7,741 bases of DNA from Verrucomicrobiales bacterium. GTDB lineage: Bacteria > Verrucomicrobiota > Verrucomicrobiia > Verrucomicrobiales > Verrucomicrobiaceae. Under the pieces are notes generated by a model. It saw nothing but the letters and a program-made list of their open reading frames with translations. It did not search any database and was not told the origin of the DNA. Positions 5,874 to 7,741 of the stretch are shown in pieces (position 1 is the stretch's first letter; each line of letters starts with the position of its first letter). The stretch is taken from NCBI GenBank assembly GCA_003453085.1, contig DMMK01000208.1:1-7741 (forward strand), written 5' to 3'. The position numbers and the translations under genes were made by a program.

Positions 5874-7741
5874 CTAGTAGAGAAGAAAGGAAGCCCGCCT
5901 TGCCTCAAAGGCGGCTGTTTCCTCGGCCCATCGGCGGCTGATCTCGATCCCGCTTTTGCCGTCTTTGGCGGCCTTGAGCAAGCTAGCGTGATTGAGCAGA
6001 GTGTTCACTTTCTCCAGGTTGAACTGCTTGGGATAAAGGCGCTGGAAGACGGCCACGATGGCGATCCCCGCCTGCACGGGACGGAGGGCTGTGCGGTCGG
6101 TGATCTGGAGGCGCACACCCCCACAGGGCTGGTCCTTGAAAACGCTGGCCGTGGGGGTGAACCGCACGGGCATAAAACGCAGCCCTGGCAGGCCTAGTTT
6201 GTTGAGATCATAAGCGAGCTGCCGATCATCTGCATAAGGTGCGCCAAGGATCTCAAAGGGACTGTCGGTGCCGCGGCCAACGCTGATGGAAAACTCCAGC
6301 AAGCCGATGCCGGGATAAAGAAGGGCCGCGTCCAGGCTACGCATGTTGGGGGAAGGATTCACCCAGGGGAGGCCGGTCTGGTCAAACAGCAGTTCGCGCC
6401 GCCAGCCTTCGACACGGATCACCTGCAAATCGGCCTGGATTTTGCGCTCTCCATTCAGCATGAGGGCCAGCTCCCCCACGGTCATGCCGTGCCGCAGCGG
6501 AATGGCGTGGGTGGCGGTGAAGGTCTCCTTGTCCACGATGGATGGGCCTTCCACGGCGATGCCGCCAACAGGATTTACCCGATCAAGAATGAAGAACTTT
6601 TTGTTAGCCTGGGCGGCTGCCTCGAGGCACAGCCGCAGGGTGGAAATATAGGTGTAGAAACGACAGCCGATGTCCTGGATGTCAAAGACGAGGGCATCCA
6701 GCTCTGCCATCTGTTCCGGTGTTGGTGCACGTCTTTCACCATAAAGGCTGTGGATGGGGCGACCCGTTTTGCGGTCCACCGAGTCGTTGATCTTTTCCTG
6801 ATCCAGCGCCCCCCGGATGCCATGCTCCGGACTGAATAGGGCACGCAGCTTCACTTTTGGGGCTTGGGCCAGGAGATCAATCGTCGGGGTGCGCTCGGCA
6901 TTGACGCCGGTCTGGTTGGTGATGAGCCCAACCCGTAGCCCCTGGAGAGGGGCGAAGCTGTCACGCTGCAAAACATCAATGCCATTGAGAACCGTGGGCA
7001 CCTCTTTTTCACCGCGCTTGGGCAGGGAGACAGCCGCGTTTTTAAAGTCGAATTCAGGTACACAGCGGGCGGCGGCACTGCCGATTTCTTCATAGAGGTC
7101 GCGTACCCCGTTCCCGGCCTGGGGATGCAGGCGTGAACTCAGAAAGATGACAAAGGTCTTCGAATACGGGTCCAGCCATAGGCTGGTGCCGGTGAATCCG
7201 GTGTGGCCAAAGGAACCGATGGGAAACAGATCTCCTCGTGGTCTGCTGAAGGCGGATTCTAGATCCCAGCCTAGGCCACGCCGTTCATAGATGGTGGCCG
7301 CCGTTTGCACCCGCTGCATCTGTTGCAGGGTCTCCGTTTTCAAGACACGGGTGCCTTCGAGTTCGCCGCCATTCAGAATCATCCTGGCAAAACGGGCGAG
7401 GTCGCCTGCATTGGAAAACAGGCCCGCATGGCCCGCGATGCCGCCCATGCGGCGGGCGGTGGGGTCGTGAACGACACCGCGCAGCATCACGTCGTTTTCA
7501 TCCTTTTCCGTCGGAGCTGTCTTGGACTGCCAATCCGCAGGTGGCAGGTAGCGGGTGGCGGTCATTTTCAGCGGCGAAAAACGCTGCCTTTGAGTGAAGG
7601 CATCCAGGGACTCGCCACTGACACGCCGGACGACTTCGCCTAACAAAATGAAGTTGATGTCGCTGTAGCGGAAAAAGCTGTCGGGCGGGGCGTCTGGCAC
7701 AGTGCCGACTGCACGCCGGATGCCTTCGTCATAGCCTGTCC
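5874..7741 (-). CDS. Serine hydrolase (beta-lactamase/AmiE-like) fused to NamZ/DUF1343 exo-muramidase, N-terminus off the window
   Basis: The frame is open from the right edge to a TAG at 5874-5876, giving 621 visible residues. Numbers here count from the codon at 7698-7700. Residues 1 to about 215 are the C-terminal part of a beta-lactamase-fold serine hydrolase: YSD at 12-14 stands where YxN is usual, and HTG at 166-168 is the KTG-type motif. The SxxK nucleophile motif must lie beyond the edge. Residues about 238-608 form a complete DUF1343 domain, the family of Bacillus NamZ (GH171), an exo-N-acetylmuramidase of peptidoglycan recycling. Its hallmarks are FSPEHG (289-294), DIQDIGCRFYTY (340-351), PLRHGMTVGELA (401-412), NPSPNM (448-453), and GRGT (475-478) followed by PFEILGAP (481-488). 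Export signals cannot be judged. The gene converges on the shikimate kinase gene with 3 bases between stops. The valine codon GTG at 7698 is internal, not a start. Confidence 0.9.
   Translation of the reverse strand, partial: TGYDEGIRRAVGTVPDAPPDSFFRYSDINFILLGEVVRRVSGESLDAFTQRQRFSPLKMTATRYLPPADWQSKTAPTEKDENDVMLRGVVHDPTARRMGGIAGHAGLFSNAGDLARFARMILNGGELEGTRVLKTETLQQMQRVQTAATIYERRGLGWDLESAFSRPRGDLFPIGSFGHTGFTGTSLWLDPYSKTFVIFLSSRLHPQAGNGVRDLYEEIGSAAARCVPEFDFKNAAVSLPKRGEKEVPTVLNGIDVLQRDSFAPLQGLRVGLITNQTGVNAERTPTIDLLAQAPKVKLRALFSPEHGIRGALDQEKINDSVDRKTGRPIHSLYGERRAPTPEQMAELDALVFDIQDIGCRFYTYISTLRLCLEAAAQANKKFFILDRVNPVGGIAVEGPSIVDKETFTATHAIPLRHGMTVGELALMLNGERKIQADLQVIRVEGWRRELLFDQTGLPWVNPSPNMRSLDAALLYPGIGLLEFSISVGRGTDSPFEILGAPYADDRQLAYDLNKLGLPGLRFMPVRFTPTASVFKDQPCGGVRLQITDRTALRPVQAGIAIVAVFQRLYPKQFNLEKVNTLLNHASLLKAAKDGKSGIEISRRWAEETAAFEARRASFLLY
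5892..5916. terminator. Possible two-way terminator hairpin between convergent genes
   Basis: CCGCCTT (5895-5901) pairs perfectly with AAGGCGG (5908-5914) around a 6-base loop. Allowing one bulged C, the stem extends to nine pairs (5892-5916). On the + strand the run after it is only GTTTCCTC, a weak U-tract. On the - strand it is followed by CCTTTCTTCTC, which is pyrimidine-rich. The hairpin lies 21 bases after the shikimate kinase stop but inside the last codons of the opposite gene, so for that gene it would fold before the stop codon. It could serve both genes, but the poor T-runs keep confidence low. Confidence 0.4.

Noticed and set aside
1..7741. CRISPR arrays, tRNA/rRNA genes, insertion sequences, phage attachment sites or a defence system
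   Set aside because: No regularly spaced direct repeats, no tRNA-like cloverleaf, no transposase or integrase motif, and no noncoding gap large enough to hold an RNA gene.

Overview
The window looks like chromosomal DNA from a GC-rich, Gram-negative-type bacterium. I infer Verrucomicrobiota (for example a Prosthecobacter/Verrucomicrobium relative) from the mix of protein styles, the scarcity of Shine-Dalgarno sites and the fused enzyme genes. This is a judgement from protein character, not a database match. The DNA is almost fully coding: six protein genes fill it, no gap exceeds about 75 bases, and I see no RNA genes, mobile elements or CRISPR.

Region 1 (about 1-2208, + strand) is a metal-uptake operon. 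It holds a small membrane-anchored or exported protein with a His cluster, a metal ABC-transporter ATPase with an unusual His/Cys-rich N-terminal leader, and an ABC-3 family permease. The genes overlap by 7 bases or are spaced by 8. The solute-binding protein is not visible and may lie upstream of the window.

Region 2 (2219-3040, - strand) is a YmdB/TIGR00282 metallophosphoesterase. It converges on the permease and diverges from the next gene across a 50-base spacer that can form two alternative small hairpins.

Region 3 (3091-5870, + strand) is a two-gene unit with an ATGA start/stop overlap. The first gene is a secreted, divergent Amidase_3 N-acetylmuramoyl-L-alanine amidase with an insertion. 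The second encodes a single polypeptide joining an atypical SDR (NAD(P)-binding, YeeZ-like) to a complete shikimate kinase.

Region 4 (5874-7741, - strand, running off the right edge) is a serine hydrolase of the beta-lactamase fold fused to a complete DUF1343/NamZ (GH171) domain. In Bacillus subtilis the corresponding activities (AmiE and NamZ) are separate proteins of one muropeptide-recycling operon, so this looks like a one-chain version. It ends 3 bases from the shikimate kinase stop codon, and a possible two-way terminator hairpin sits just inside its 3' end.

The points most worth a second look are the two fusion genes, the His-rich metal-transport proteins and the insertion in the amidase. 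I see no defence system or other wholly new multi-gene system.
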